NCBI GenBank assembly: GCA_023701135.1
Contig: JAMPXP010000005.1
Coordinates: 124,001 to 188,000 of the forward strand
DNA: 64,000 nt
From: Desulfobacula sp.
GTDB lineage: Bacteria; Desulfobacterota; Desulfobacteria; Desulfobacterales; Desulfobacteraceae
Direction of reading: 5' to 3'
Shown here: positions 9,726-17,948 of the stretch, piece after piece
Layout: the number at the start of each line of letters is the position of its first letter
How positions within the stretch are numbered: the first letter of the stretch is position 1
The notes under the pieces: generated by a model
What the model was told of the DNA's origin: nothing
Databases searched by the model: none
The model's input: only the letters and a program-made list of their open reading frames with translations
Made by a program: the position numbers and the translations under genes

Positions 9726-10379
9726 ATGACCGACGCCAGCATCAAAGCCCTTGACACCATCCGGGATATTTCCATGCTCAAATGGTATGTGATCCCGCTA
9801 TTGGCCATTGTCTTTTACATCTACACCGCAGAAATGAAAAAGGCCCGGGAGACCCGGAACTGGAATGCCGTGTTTGCGGGCCTCACCGTATTCGGCATGG
9901 ATTTTATCAATGAAACCTGGAACGGCTGGGTCCTTCATTTCACGGGCCGCTCCGCCTTCTGGACCGCCCCCGGCGACACGGCCCTGCGCACCCTGGTGGG
10001 CTGGAACATCGAGATCATGTTCATGTTCGCCATCTCCGGCATCATATATTACAATACCATTTCGGAAGACAAAACGGAAAAGATCCTGGGCATCCCCAAC
10101 CAGTGGTTCTGGGCCATCGGCTATTCCGCCTTCTGTGTGTTTGTGGAATGGTTTTTGAACAAGGGCGGCCATCTCATCTGGGAATACCCATTCTGGAACC
10201 GCTCCTTTAAAGGAGTCTGGCTGATTTTTTTCTTCGGCTATTTCCATTTTTACGTGGCAGCCCTTCTCGTCATCAATATGAAGACCATCCGGGCCAAGCT
10301 GACCACCGTCACCAGCCTTTACACCATCGCTGTCCTGGCCAATATTTACGGCCTCGGCATCATGGGCTGGCGGTATTAA
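9726..10379 (+). CDS. Unknown polytopic membrane protein
   Basis: I do not recognise this 217-residue protein. It shows about six hydrophobic segments, starting with WYVIPLLAIVFYIYT near residue 19 and ending with a helix just before the C-terminus. It is rich in Trp and Phe, with charged or polar residues in the loops (FINETWNGW, VEWFLNKGGHLIWEYPFW). A good ribosome site, AGAGGAGG, precedes the ATG. Codon use matches its neighbours. The gap before it holds an inverted repeat. A membrane enzyme or sensor is possible, but nothing in the sequence decides. Confidence 0.7.
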   Translation: MTDASIKALDTIRDISMLKWYVIPLLAIVFYIYTAEMKKARETRNWNAVFAGLTVFGMDFINETWNGWVLHFTGRSAFWTAPGDTALRTLVGWNIEIMFMFAISGIIYYNTISEDKTEKILGIPNQWFWAIGYSAFCVFVEWFLNKGGHLIWEYPFWNRSFKGVWLIFFFGYFHFYVAALLVINMKTIRAKLTTVTSLYTIAVLANIYGLGIMGWRY

Positions 10380-10403
10380 ATCGTCATTATTCAGGAAAGT
10401 CTT

Positions 10404-11768
10404 ATGGATTTTAAAAACCTGAAAGAGTCCGGCAGGGTTGAGTTTAAAACCTCCTTTGGCAAGGAAGTGATCATATCCCTTGCGGCCTTTGCCAATACCC
10501 GGGGCGGAAAGGTGATCCTGGGAGTGGATGACAGCGGGGAGGCGAAAGGCATTAAGCTGGGCAAGGAAACGGAGCAGAAATATCTCAATGAGATCAAAAC
10601 CGCGACCTATCCCCAGTTGATCCCCCATTCTGATATTCATGATGTGGACGGCAAAACCATCCTGGTTTTTCAGATCAGCGAATATCCGGTCAAACCCGTG
10701 GCCTGTAAAAACCGGTATTATAAGCGGGTTAAAAACAGCAACCATTTGTTGAGTCTGGAAGAGATCGTTGACCTGAGGCAGCAGAGCCTTGATATCTCCT
10801 TTGATGCCCACGCGGTTGAAGAAAGCCTGTCCTCCCTTGATACGGCGGCCATGGAAGCCTTCATGAAACAGGTCAATTCAAGGGGGCGGATAGCGCTCAT
10901 GGACGACCTTCTGACCAATATGACAAAACTTCAACTGATCCGGTCCGGCAAACCCACCCTGGCCGGGCTGCTGTTATTCGGGAATCATGGGTATTCCATT
11001 CATATCGGCCGGTTCAAGGCCGCAGATACCATTATTGACGACCTGCTCATCAAGGCGCCGCTTCCGGAAGCCCTGGACGAAGCCCTGATCTTCATCAAAA
11101 AGCATATCAATCTTTCCTATGAATTTGATGGCGGCCTGGAACGGAAAGAAGTCTGGCAATATCCGCTGGATGTGATCCGGGAGCTTTTGCTGAATGCGGT
11201 GGTTCACAGGGATTATCAGCATTCCACGGATATTGTGATTAAGATTTTTGACCACAGGATTGTGTTTTCAAATCCAGGGACTTTGTTTGGGAGCCTGACC
11301 CTTGAAGACCTGGAAAAAGACGATTATGTCTCGTCCATCCGGAACAAGCTTCTGGCAGAAGCCTTTTATCTGACAGGCGATATTGAAAAATACGGCACAG
11401 GGTTTGTCCGTATCCGGAAAAAATTGGCTGAATTAAAGGCAGGAACCTTCAGAATAAGTGAGATGGGGGACTTCTTCAGGGTTGAATTAATGGATGCCCG
11501 GTCCATCGACTCTGGAAAAGACGTTCAAACGCCGGGGAAAACGCCGGGGAAAACGCCGGGGAAAACGCCGGGGAAAACCCAGGCCCGGATACTGGAACTC
11601 CTGTCCCGGGATCCACACCTTTCCATCCCTGACATTGCGGGGCAGATCCAAAAGTCTGAATCCGCTACCCAGAGAGCCCTTCGAAAATTGCGTGAGGCAG
11701 GGATAGTGGAGCGGGAGGGATCAGCCAAGACAGGCTACTGGAAAATTATAACCCGTCCGGAAGGATAA
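10404..11768 (+). CDS. AlbA_2 / GHKL-ATPase transcriptional regulator with winged-helix tail
   Basis: A 454-residue protein of the Schlafen-AlbA_2 'ATP-binding protein' type, often mis-named RecG-like. Residues 1-115 form the AlbA_2 domain (RVEFKTSFGKE, FANTRGGKVILGVDD). The middle carries a GHKL-type ATPase region (RELLLNAVVHRDY, IVFSNPG, KYGTGFVRIRK). The last 65 residues look like a winged helix (LSRDPHLSIPDIAG, REAGIVEREGS). Between them is a TPGK repeat linker encoded by a 12-bp tandem repeat. Such proteins are thought to be DNA-binding regulators. The pterin-binding methyltransferase gene starts one base after its stop, an unusually tight pairing that suggests it regulates or is coupled to that gene. 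Confidence 0.8.
   Translation: MDFKNLKESGRVEFKTSFGKEVIISLAAFANTRGGKVILGVDDSGEAKGIKLGKETEQKYLNEIKTATYPQLIPHSDIHDVDGKTILVFQISEYPVKPVACKNRYYKRVKNSNHLLSLEEIVDLRQQSLDISFDAHAVEESLSSLDTAAMEAFMKQVNSRGRIALMDDLLTNMTKLQLIRSGKPTLAGLLLFGNHGYSIHIGRFKAADTIIDDLLIKAPLPEALDEALIFIKKHINLSYEFDGGLERKEVWQYPLDVIRELLLNAVVHRDYQHSTDIVIKIFDHRIVFSNPGTLFGSLTLEDLEKDDYVSSIRNKLLAEAFYLTGDIEKYGTGFVRIRKKLAELKAGTFRISEMGDFFRVELMDARSIDSGKDVQTPGKTPGKTPGKTPGKTQARILELLSRDPHLSIPDIAGQIQKSESATQRALRKLREAGIVEREGSAKTGYWKIITRPEG
11529..11576 (+). repeat. Four perfect 12-bp tandem repeats inside the AlbA/GHKL regulator gene
   Basis: The unit ACGCCGGGGAAA occurs four times without change at 11529-11540, 11541-11552, 11553-11564 and 11565-11576. 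It encodes four TPGK units in the linker between the ATPase region and the winged helix. The unit length is a multiple of three, so gain or loss of units would change linker length without shifting the frame. Confidence 0.95.
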
Positions 11769-11769
11769 T

Positions 11770-12627
11770 ATGAAACTCATTGCCGATAACCTTCGCATCA
11801 CAAAGCCGATGATCCGGGAGGCGCTGAAAGCCCTTGATCCGGTGCCGGTGCAGGAACTGGTGAAAAGGTGCGCAGCCCAAAGGCCCTTTGCCCTGGATAT
11901 CAATACCGGGCCTTTGGGGAAAAACCCGGAGGCAGGGATGCGGTTTTTCATCGAGGCTGCGGAAAGCGTGACAACCCTTCCCCTTGTCATCGACACGTCC
12001 AATCCAGGGGCCATGAGGGCGGGGCTCCAGGCGGCAAAGAACCGGGTCATCATCAACGGGTTTTCCCTGGAGCCCCGCAAACTTGAACAGATCCTGCCCC
12101 TGGCAAAGGAATTCGATGCCGATATTGTGGGATTTCTGTTATACCCGGACAGCCGGGTGCCCAGAAACGAGGCGGAACGCTTTGAAATTGCCCTGGAACT
12201 GATGGACAGGGCCGAAGGCGCCGGCGTGGCAAAGGAACGGGTGATCATTGATCCGGTGGTGCCGCCCCTGGCCTGGACCGACGGGATTGCCCAGGCCAGG
12301 GCCGTGCTGAATGTCATCCACACCCTGCCGGATGTATTGGGGTTCGCCGTCCGGACCATTGGGGGCATCTCCAACCTGGGCACCGGGGCAGGGGACAAGG
12401 CCAAAAGGCGGTTGCTGGAGCAGAGCTATGTGGCCATGCTGGCCTCGGCGGGCTTAAGCTTTGCCCTCATGGACATTTTGGATCCAGACCTTGTTCAATC
12501 AGCAAGGGTGTCGGCGCTTCTGGCCAAAGAAGAGATTTTTTCCTGGGCCATGGTGCCGGAACCCTGCGAATTGCTTCCCCAAGATACGAAATCAACGCTG
12601 ATCAACCCGAACTTCCAGAAAGGATGA
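11770..12627 (+). CDS. Pterin-binding (DHPS/MeTr-like) corrinoid methyltransferase
   Basis: A 285-residue TIM-barrel protein of the dihydropteroate-synthase-like family. It has FALDINTGPLGKNPEAG, LVIDTSNPGAMRAGL and IINGFSLEP, the signature set of methyltetrahydrofolate:corrinoid methyltransferases (AcsE/MtvA/MtgA group), rather than of folate-synthesising FolP. Such enzymes move a methyl group between tetrahydrofolate and a corrinoid protein. No corrinoid protein or MtaB/MttB partner lies next to it. The start is one base after the stop of the AlbA/GHKL regulator, so the two are probably translated together; cfa follows after 4 bases. A cobalamin operon lies 2 kb downstream on the other strand. 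Confidence 0.8.
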   Translation: MKLIADNLRITKPMIREALKALDPVPVQELVKRCAAQRPFALDINTGPLGKNPEAGMRFFIEAAESVTTLPLVIDTSNPGAMRAGLQAAKNRVIINGFSLEPRKLEQILPLAKEFDADIVGFLLYPDSRVPRNEAERFEIALELMDRAEGAGVAKERVIIDPVVPPLAWTDGIAQARAVLNVIHTLPDVLGFAVRTIGGISNLGTGAGDKAKRRLLEQSYVAMLASAGLSFALMDILDPDLVQSARVSALLAKEEIFSWAMVPEPCELLPQDTKSTLINPNFQKG

Positions 12628-12631
12628 TCCG

Positions 12632-13753
12632 ATGAATGAAACCAAAGCCAAAAAAATTATGGAGACCTTATTGGTCCCCATGGATATCCGCATTGACGGG
12701 GAAAGGCCCTGGGATATCCGGGTGAAGGACCCGGATTTTTATCAGCGGGTTCTGTCCGGCGGCTCCCTGGCCCTGGGGGAAAGCTATATGGAGGGAATCT
12801 GGGACTGCGACGCCCTGGACCGGTTTTTTGAAATTATTCTGGCAAACCGGATGGATCAAAGGATCAAAGCCATGGGCGGCAAGGTGATCTGGGACCTGAT
12901 CACGGCCCGGATGACCAATCTTCAGAGCCGGGCCCGGGCCTTTATCATCGGCCGGCGGCATTATGATACCGGCAACAAGCTCTTTTCCATCATGCTGGAC
13001 AAGGGGATGAACTATTCCTGCGGGTTCTGGCAAGGGGCGCATACCCTGGATGAGGCCCAGGAAGCCAAGCTGGAACTGATCTGCCGGAAGCTGGACTTGA
13101 AACCGGGCCTGCGGGTCCTGGACATCGGCTGCGGCTGGGGCGGGTTTGCAGGCTATGCCGCCCGGAACCACGGGGTCCGCGTCACCGGCGTCACGGTTTC
13201 CAAAGAACAGATGGCCTATGCCAGGGAAGCCTGCCGGGGGCTCGAGGTTCAAATCGAAATGAAGGATTACCGGGACCTGGACCAACCCTTTGACCGGGTG
13301 GTGTCCGTCGGCATGTTCGAGCATGTGGGGTGGAAAAATTACCGGACCTTTATGCGGGTGGTCCACCGGTGCCTGACCCCGGAGGGGCTTTTTCTATTGC
13401 ATACCATCGGGGGGAACAGATCTGTCAAGGCGACGGACCCCTGGATCAGGAAATATATTTTTCCCAATTCCATGCTGCCGTCGGCCCGGCAGATCGCCCA
13501 GGCCGCCGAAGGCCTGTTTGTCCTGGAGGACTGGCACAGCTTCGGGCTGTATTATGACCGGACCCTCATGGCCTGGTACGACAATTTCAGGAAGGGCTGG
13601 GAGGCTGTCCGGGACCAGTATGACCCGCAGTTTTACCGGATGTGGTGTTATTATCTCCTGTCCTGCGCCGCCGCCTTTAGGACCCGGCGGAACCAGCTCT
13701 GGCAGATCGTGTTTTCCAAGGGCGGGATCAAACATGTGTTCAAGGCCCGGTAA
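12632..13753 (+). CDS. cfa: Cyclopropane-fatty-acyl-phospholipid synthase
   Basis: A 373-residue SAM-dependent enzyme that adds a methylene bridge to unsaturated acyl chains of membrane phospholipids. The N-terminal lipid-binding part contains GGSLALGESYMEGIWDCD. The SAM site is VLDIGCGWGGFAGYAA, followed by GVTVSKEQ and MFEHVGWKNY. The C-terminus has the SCAAAFRTRRNQLWQ motif with the Cys (345) equivalent to the active-site cysteine of E. coli Cfa. The length matches the family. It begins 4 bases after the methyltransferase gene and is likely in the same transcript. Confidence 0.93.
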   Translation: MNETKAKKIMETLLVPMDIRIDGERPWDIRVKDPDFYQRVLSGGSLALGESYMEGIWDCDALDRFFEIILANRMDQRIKAMGGKVIWDLITARMTNLQSRARAFIIGRRHYDTGNKLFSIMLDKGMNYSCGFWQGAHTLDEAQEAKLELICRKLDLKPGLRVLDIGCGWGGFAGYAARNHGVRVTGVTVSKEQMAYAREACRGLEVQIEMKDYRDLDQPFDRVVSVGMFEHVGWKNYRTFMRVVHRCLTPEGLFLLHTIGGNRSVKATDPWIRKYIFPNSMLPSARQIAQAAEGLFVLEDWHSFGLYYDRTLMAWYDNFRKGWEAVRDQYDPQFYRMWCYYLLSCAAAFRTRRNQLWQIVFSKGGIKHVFKAR

Positions 13754-13803
13754 TGGATTTGCCTTTAGCCGTTATTGAACCTGATGAAAAGTGAGGTCCC
13801 GGG

Positions 13804-14328
13804 ATGAATCGTCACCATTTGGAAAACCTGACACGGGCTTTGGAAATTTTTCCCGGCCACGAATCCTTTTCGGCAAGCCTGGCCGGGATTCTTTTGTCTG
13901 CCTGTGAAAAGGACACCATCACCCATGATGGGCTGAACCAGGGGAAGCTCCTGGATTTCAGCGATGTCCTGCTGTTTTTATGGGAATGGAAATTCATTCT
14001 GCCGGTACGTTCCGCCAAATGCGGGGAATGGGATTCCCGCCTTTTGACGGCCGGGCCGGACGAGATATTTGAAATGCCCCATATCTCAAGGGCCCTGGTA
14101 AGAAAGGCCGCCCGGACCGGGGCCTGGGACTCGAGGCCTGCCATTGTGGATCTTTTTTCACCCATGGATGCCGGGCTTCTTATGTTTTTTTTCGACCATC
14201 TTGCCGGCCGGGACTTTTTTGTCATCAGCGGCATGATGAGCCCCTGTCCCCAAAGATCCCTCAGGACAGGCCTGTCTTTTTACGAGGTCAGCCCTGTCCT
14301 GTTCTGGGGCAACCCGATCAGCATATGA
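13804..14328 (+). CDS. Hypothetical protein
   Basis: This 174-residue frame has no family that I recognise. AGG lies about 7 bases before the ATG, and codon use (G/C-rich third positions) fits the neighbourhood, which supports a real gene. The N-terminal half is helical (LTRALEIFPGHESFSASLAGILLSA). There is a WEWKFILPV segment and a hydrophobic MDAGLLMFFFDHLAGRDFFVISG region near residues 120-140, more like a buried core than a membrane helix. It follows cfa by 50 bases and is convergent with the CobT fusion gene. Confidence 0.55.
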   Translation: MNRHHLENLTRALEIFPGHESFSASLAGILLSACEKDTITHDGLNQGKLLDFSDVLLFLWEWKFILPVRSAKCGEWDSRLLTAGPDEIFEMPHISRALVRKAARTGAWDSRPAIVDLFSPMDAGLLMFFFDHLAGRDFFVISGMMSPCPQRSLRTGLSFYEVSPVLFWGNPISI

Positions 14329-14395
14329 TTTTTTTTTCTGATCTTCCCGGAGGTATTTTGTACGCTACCCCTTCATGGCGACCATTCCGGCATGG

Positions 14396-14425
14396 ATTCC
14401 GAAATAGTCAAGACTTTTTCGGAAT
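14396..14425. repeat. Perfect inverted repeat between convergent genes
   Basis: ATTCCGAAA (14396-14404) pairs with TTTCGGAAT (14417-14425) around a 12-base loop. It sits in the gap between the stop of the hypothetical gene (14328) and the stop of the CobT fusion (14444). Neither side has a T-run, so a rho-independent terminator is doubtful. It could be a 3' end stabilising stem. Confidence 0.4.
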
Positions 14426-14443
14426 GCTGTCCGAGAAAGTCGG

Positions 14444-16564
14444 CTATGGGCGGTGGAGATTCATGGAGGATCTTGCCACCTTTGCCTCATCAAAGGAAGC
14501 CATCTCGCACAGGATTTTGCAGGCCGCATCAATGATGTCCATGGCCAGTGCGGCCCCTGTGCCCTCGCCCAGCCTCATGTCAAAATCGATGAGGGGCACA
14601 AGGTTCATATGGCCCAGGGCCGCCTTCTGGGCCTTTTCCACGGAGCGATGGCCCGAGATGAGATAGCCCTGGACCGCCGGATGGATGAGGTAGGCGATGA
14701 GGCCTGCGGCCGTTGAAATGACCCCGTCCAGGACAATGGCGGTTTTTTGGGAGGCAGCGGCCAGGATGGCCCCGGTCATGCCGACGATTTCAAAGCCCCC
14801 GATTTTCTGGAGGAGTTCAAACCCGTTGGCCGGGTCCAGGTCATGAAAGGCCAGGACCCGTTCAATGACCTCTATCTTGTGGGCAAGGCCTTTGTCGTCC
14901 ACGCCCGTTCCCCTTCCTGCAGCCTCGGCAGGGCTGATGCCGGTGATGACGGAAATGAGGGCCGAGGCCGAGGTGGTGTTGCCGATGCCCATTTCCCCCA
15001 GTCCCACAATATCCATGGGGGTTTTTTCATAAGCCTCCAGAAAAGTGCTCATCCCGTTTTCAAGGGCGGCGATCACCTGTTCCCGGGTCATGGCCGGTTC
15101 AAGGGCAAAGTTCCGGGTTCCTTTGGCCACCTTTTTGATGATGAGATCCGGGTGGGGGGAGAACTCCTTTTTGACGCCCATGTCCACGATTTTCAGGTCA
15201 ATGCCGTGGTGGCGGCAGAGCACATTAATGGCGGCCCCGCCGTTTAAAAAGTTCTCCACCATCTGGGCCGTGACCTCGGAGGGATAGGCGGAAACCCCTT
15301 CTTCGGTAATGCCGTGGTCCCCGGCAAAGACAAAGAGGTTTTTTTGCCGGATGGCCGGGGAAAGGGTGTTCTGGATCAGGGCCATGCGGACGGCCAGGTC
15401 CTCCAGGCGGCCCAGGGCGCCCAGGGGTTTGGTTTTTTCATCCATCCGGGCCGTGGCGGCCGGCAGAAGATCCTCCGGCACCGGGGCTATGGATTCCAGC
15501 ACGGTCCGGCAAAGGCTTTGAGACGGCAGGCCTTCCAGTTTCAGGCCGGGAGAGGCGGGCAAGGGGTTGGCGGCGGCCGGGGCCAGGGGTTTTGAAAGGC
15601 TGAAATCCAGGATATATTTGAGATAATTGCCGGACAAAACCTTGGGCATGAGGGCCGGGGCCGTTTCCGGGGCAAGGGTGTCTTCGATGAGAAGTTCCAG
15701 CAGCCCGGCCCGGGTCTCCATGAAGGGCAGGGCCTTTTGCATATGATCCCGGGTCATGCCGTAGACCCCGGACACGACGGCCTCCCGGTAGTGGATGAGA
15801 TTCAGGAGATTGGTTTCGATCTGTTCGTTCTTGGATATCCCGCTGAAAAAAGCCAGGTGGCCCCCTTTGCAGATCTTGGCAATGCCCTGGCAAAAGGCCT
15901 TGTAATCGGCGCAGGCATTGATGATGAGGTCAAATTCGCTTTCATGGGTGTCCTTGGCGCAGGAGATGCCCGAAGCAAAAAGAAAGGGGGTGATCTTTCG
16001 GATTTTGGCCTGGTTTTTTTCGATGACAAGGGGGATGAGGCCCAGGTCAAGGGCATAAAGAGCTGTGATCAGCCCCATGGTGCCGCCGCCGTAGATCAGG
16101 ACCCGGTCCCCGGTTTTGGCCGGGAGTTTTTCAAAGGCGTTGATGACGCAGCCCACGGGCTCTGCAAAACAGGCGATGGGGGAGGGAAGGGCGTCCGGCA
16201 GGGGGATGAGGCTGTCCCGGGGCAGGAGGGCCCTGTGGGCAAACCCGCCGTCGGTGTGGAACCCGGTGATCTTCATGCCTTCACAGAGGTTTTCCTTTCC
16301 TGTCCGGCAGAAGGTGCAGGCGCCGCAGCTTTTGCCGGGCCAGACCATGAACCGCTTCCCGGTTTCGTCCCGGACCACCATTTCATGGCCCAATACCCTG
16401 GGGAAAACAAGGTCCCGGTGGCCCTGCTCCCACATCTTGGCGTCGGTCCGGCAGACGGCGCAGCAAAGGACACTGGTCAGAACCAGACTGCCGTCGGAAA
16501 TTTTCATGTCCCGGTCATCGGCCTGGATTTCAAGCCTGCCGAGCCCGGTCAATACCATTTTCAT
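14444..16564 (-). CDS. cobT: Fusion: zinc alcohol dehydrogenase (MDR) + CobT phosphoribosyltransferase
   Basis: A single 706-residue frame joins two enzymes. Residues 1-322 are a zinc-dependent medium-chain dehydrogenase. They show catalytic-zinc residues in CCAVCRTD (Cys 38) and GHE (59-61), structural-zinc cysteines at 80, 83, 86 and 94, and the Rossmann motif GGGTMG at 159-164. An Ala/Pro-rich linker (323-350) follows. Residues 351-706 are CobT, nicotinate-nucleotide:dimethylbenzimidazole phosphoribosyltransferase, with AGDHGITEEGVSAYP, GEMGIGNTTSA (523-533), SGHRSVEKAQ and RLGEGTGAALA containing the catalytic Glu 667. CobT activates the cobamide lower ligand. The ATG lies one base after the stop of the 66-residue gene. 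It is the last gene of a cobalamin-riboswitch operon, which supports a cobamide role for the dehydrogenase half. Substrate of that half is unknown. Confidence 0.93.
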   Translation of the reverse strand: MKMVLTGLGRLEIQADDRDMKISDGSLVLTSVLCCAVCRTDAKMWEQGHRDLVFPRVLGHEMVVRDETGKRFMVWPGKSCGACTFCRTGKENLCEGMKITGFHTDGGFAHRALLPRDSLIPLPDALPSPIACFAEPVGCVINAFEKLPAKTGDRVLIYGGGTMGLITALYALDLGLIPLVIEKNQAKIRKITPFLFASGISCAKDTHESEFDLIINACADYKAFCQGIAKICKGGHLAFFSGISKNEQIETNLLNLIHYREAVVSGVYGMTRDHMQKALPFMETRAGLLELLIEDTLAPETAPALMPKVLSGNYLKYILDFSLSKPLAPAAANPLPASPGLKLEGLPSQSLCRTVLESIAPVPEDLLPAATARMDEKTKPLGALGRLEDLAVRMALIQNTLSPAIRQKNLFVFAGDHGITEEGVSAYPSEVTAQMVENFLNGGAAINVLCRHHGIDLKIVDMGVKKEFSPHPDLIIKKVAKGTRNFALEPAMTREQVIAALENGMSTFLEAYEKTPMDIVGLGEMGIGNTTSASALISVITGISPAEAAGRGTGVDDKGLAHKIEVIERVLAFHDLDPANGFELLQKIGGFEIVGMTGAILAAASQKTAIVLDGVISTAAGLIAYLIHPAVQGYLISGHRSVEKAQKAALGHMNLVPLIDFDMRLGEGTGAALAMDIIDAACKILCEMASFDEAKVARSSMNLHRP

Positions 16565-16565
16565 C

Positions 16566-16766
16566 TCATATCTCCTCTTCCGTCAGAACGAGTTTTTTGA
16601 TGGAGACCCCTTCAAAGCCTTTATCCTTCAAGGCTTCTGCATGTTGCCGGACAAGCGTCATCCGGTCCAGGGGAAAGACACTGGCCTTGTCCAGCCCGGT
16701 CCGGAGATAGGCCCCGTCTTTAGACCGGATATAGTCGGGGCCGGATTTTAAGATGAGCAGTTCCAT
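16566..16766 (-). CDS. Small protein of the cobamide operon (66 residues)
   Basis: An unrecognised 66-residue acidic protein lies between the TrpD-like and MDR-CobT genes. An AAGGAG ribosome site lies 5-6 bases upstream of ATG 16764-16766, and its TGA is followed after one base by the ATG of the fusion gene. That spacing strongly suggests it is translated. It reads as two short beta/alpha units (ELLILKSGPDYIRSKDG, then VRQHAEALKDKGFEGVSIKKLVL), with no cysteines and no membrane segment. A longer frame running up to 17018 overlaps the TrpD-like gene and is not used. It may be a partner subunit or specificity factor; no function can be assigned. Confidence 0.8.
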   Translation of the reverse strand: MELLILKSGPDYIRSKDGAYLRTGLDKASVFPLDRMTLVRQHAEALKDKGFEGVSIKKLVLTEEEI

Positions 16767-16788
16767 GGGTTCTCCTTGTGTGCGTAAA

Positions 16789-17889
16789 TCATACCAGGCT
16801 GTGAAGGGTTGCCAGGCCCTTTTCAGGATCTGTGTTCTGGGCCCTGACCCAGTTTTCAAGGGTCGTGAAGGCTGCGCCCGTTTCCAGCAGGGTGGCCGCT
16901 GCCTGAATGCCCCCTTCAAGGTCCTTTGCCTTTCCGGCAACAAGGAAGATGAGCCCGGCATTGAGAAGCACGGCATCTTTTCGGACGGAATTGTCCCGGT
17001 TGGCCATGAGGCCGGCAAAGCGCCGGGCTTCGGATTTGATATCGGTCCCGGGGGAAAGGGCTTCAGGGCTTTTAGCGGCTATGCCGAGGGGTTTGGGGTC
17101 AATGGTAAATTCATGGATCTCGCCGGTTTCAAGGATTTGGGCGCAATGGGTGAGGCCGCAGACCGAGGCCTCGTCCATGCCCATGCCGGAGCCCTCAAGG
17201 GCGCCGTGGAGGACAATGGCCCGGGTGTAGCCGATGTCCTGCATGACTTCGGCTACGGGCCGGACCATGGCTTTGGAATACACGCCCCGGACTCCGATGG
17301 ACGGCAGGGCCGGGTTGGCCAGGGAGGCGGCAATGTTCAGGGTGGAGCCGAAACAGATCTGCGACAGGATGCGGCCCAGGGCCCTGGGGTGGATATGGGG
17401 GCTCATGCCGTTGAAAAGGCCGATATTTGCGGTTTTTATGCTGCCGGCCACCACGTCGGCCGGGCATTCCACGTCAACGCCCAGGGCTTCGGCCATGTCC
17501 ACGGTGCCGCAGACCGAGGTGATGGCCCTGGCCCCGTGCCGGGCCATGGGGATGCCCCCGGCCGCCGCAACAAGGGCCGCCGCCGTGCTGATATTGAAGG
17601 TTTTGAACGTGTCCATGCCCGTGCCGCTGTTGTCCACGGGACGGAGCCCCGGGTCCAGATCGATTTTGGTGGTGTCCAGGTCATAAATGGCCTGCCAGGC
17701 TCCGGCCACTTCCTGCCGGGTTTCCCCCTTGGCGGTCAGGGCGGCCAGGAAAGCCCCCTGCTGCATTTCCGTGACTTCGTTGTTCAATAGGGAAATAAAG
17801 GCCAGTTCGGATTCTTCCCGGGTCAGGCTTTCTTTCTGGATGAGACGGGTGATGACGGCGCCGAATTCACGGTTCAATGCCTGGGACAT
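16789..17889 (-). CDS. TrpD-like phosphoribosyltransferase in the cobamide operon
   Basis: A 366-residue relative of anthranilate phosphoribosyltransferase. The helical N-domain is followed by the PRPP loop DNSGTGMDTFKTFNIST (86-102), where TrpD normally has GTGGD. It then has ARHGARAITSVCG (116-128), where TrpD normally has a KHGNR motif, and the metal-binding GMGMDEAS. The Lys-to-Arg and Asn-to-Ala changes lie at the pocket holding PRPP and anthranilate. No other trp gene is nearby and the gene sits directly behind a cobalamin riboswitch. I therefore infer a phosphoribosyl transfer in lower-ligand metabolism rather than tryptophan synthesis. The ATG at 17887-17889 has AGGAGG 6 bases upstream. 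Automated pipelines would probably name it trpD. Confidence 0.85.
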   Translation of the reverse strand: MSQALNREFGAVITRLIQKESLTREESELAFISLLNNEVTEMQQGAFLAALTAKGETRQEVAGAWQAIYDLDTTKIDLDPGLRPVDNSGTGMDTFKTFNISTAAALVAAAGGIPMARHGARAITSVCGTVDMAEALGVDVECPADVVAGSIKTANIGLFNGMSPHIHPRALGRILSQICFGSTLNIAASLANPALPSIGVRGVYSKAMVRPVAEVMQDIGYTRAIVLHGALEGSGMGMDEASVCGLTHCAQILETGEIHEFTIDPKPLGIAAKSPEALSPGTDIKSEARRFAGLMANRDNSVRKDAVLLNAGLIFLVAGKAKDLEGGIQAAATLLETGAAFTTLENWVRAQNTDPEKGLATLHSLV

Positions 17890-17948
17890 GATGCCTCCTG
17901 AATAATAAAGGTATTATCAGGATCTTGTTCCAGCAGAGAATCCTAGGG

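Noticed and set aside
11529-11576. Possible CRISPR-like repeat
   Set aside because: The units are contiguous 12-mers without spacers and lie within a coding frame.
16566-17018. A longer 150-residue version of the small gene
   Set aside because: The extra N-terminal part overlaps the TrpD-like gene; the internal ATG at 16766 has the good ribosome site.
14747-17790. Plus-strand open frames opposite the cobamide operon
   Set aside because: They are Gly/Pro/His-rich shadows of the MDR-CobT and TrpD-like genes, without ribosome sites or known motifs.
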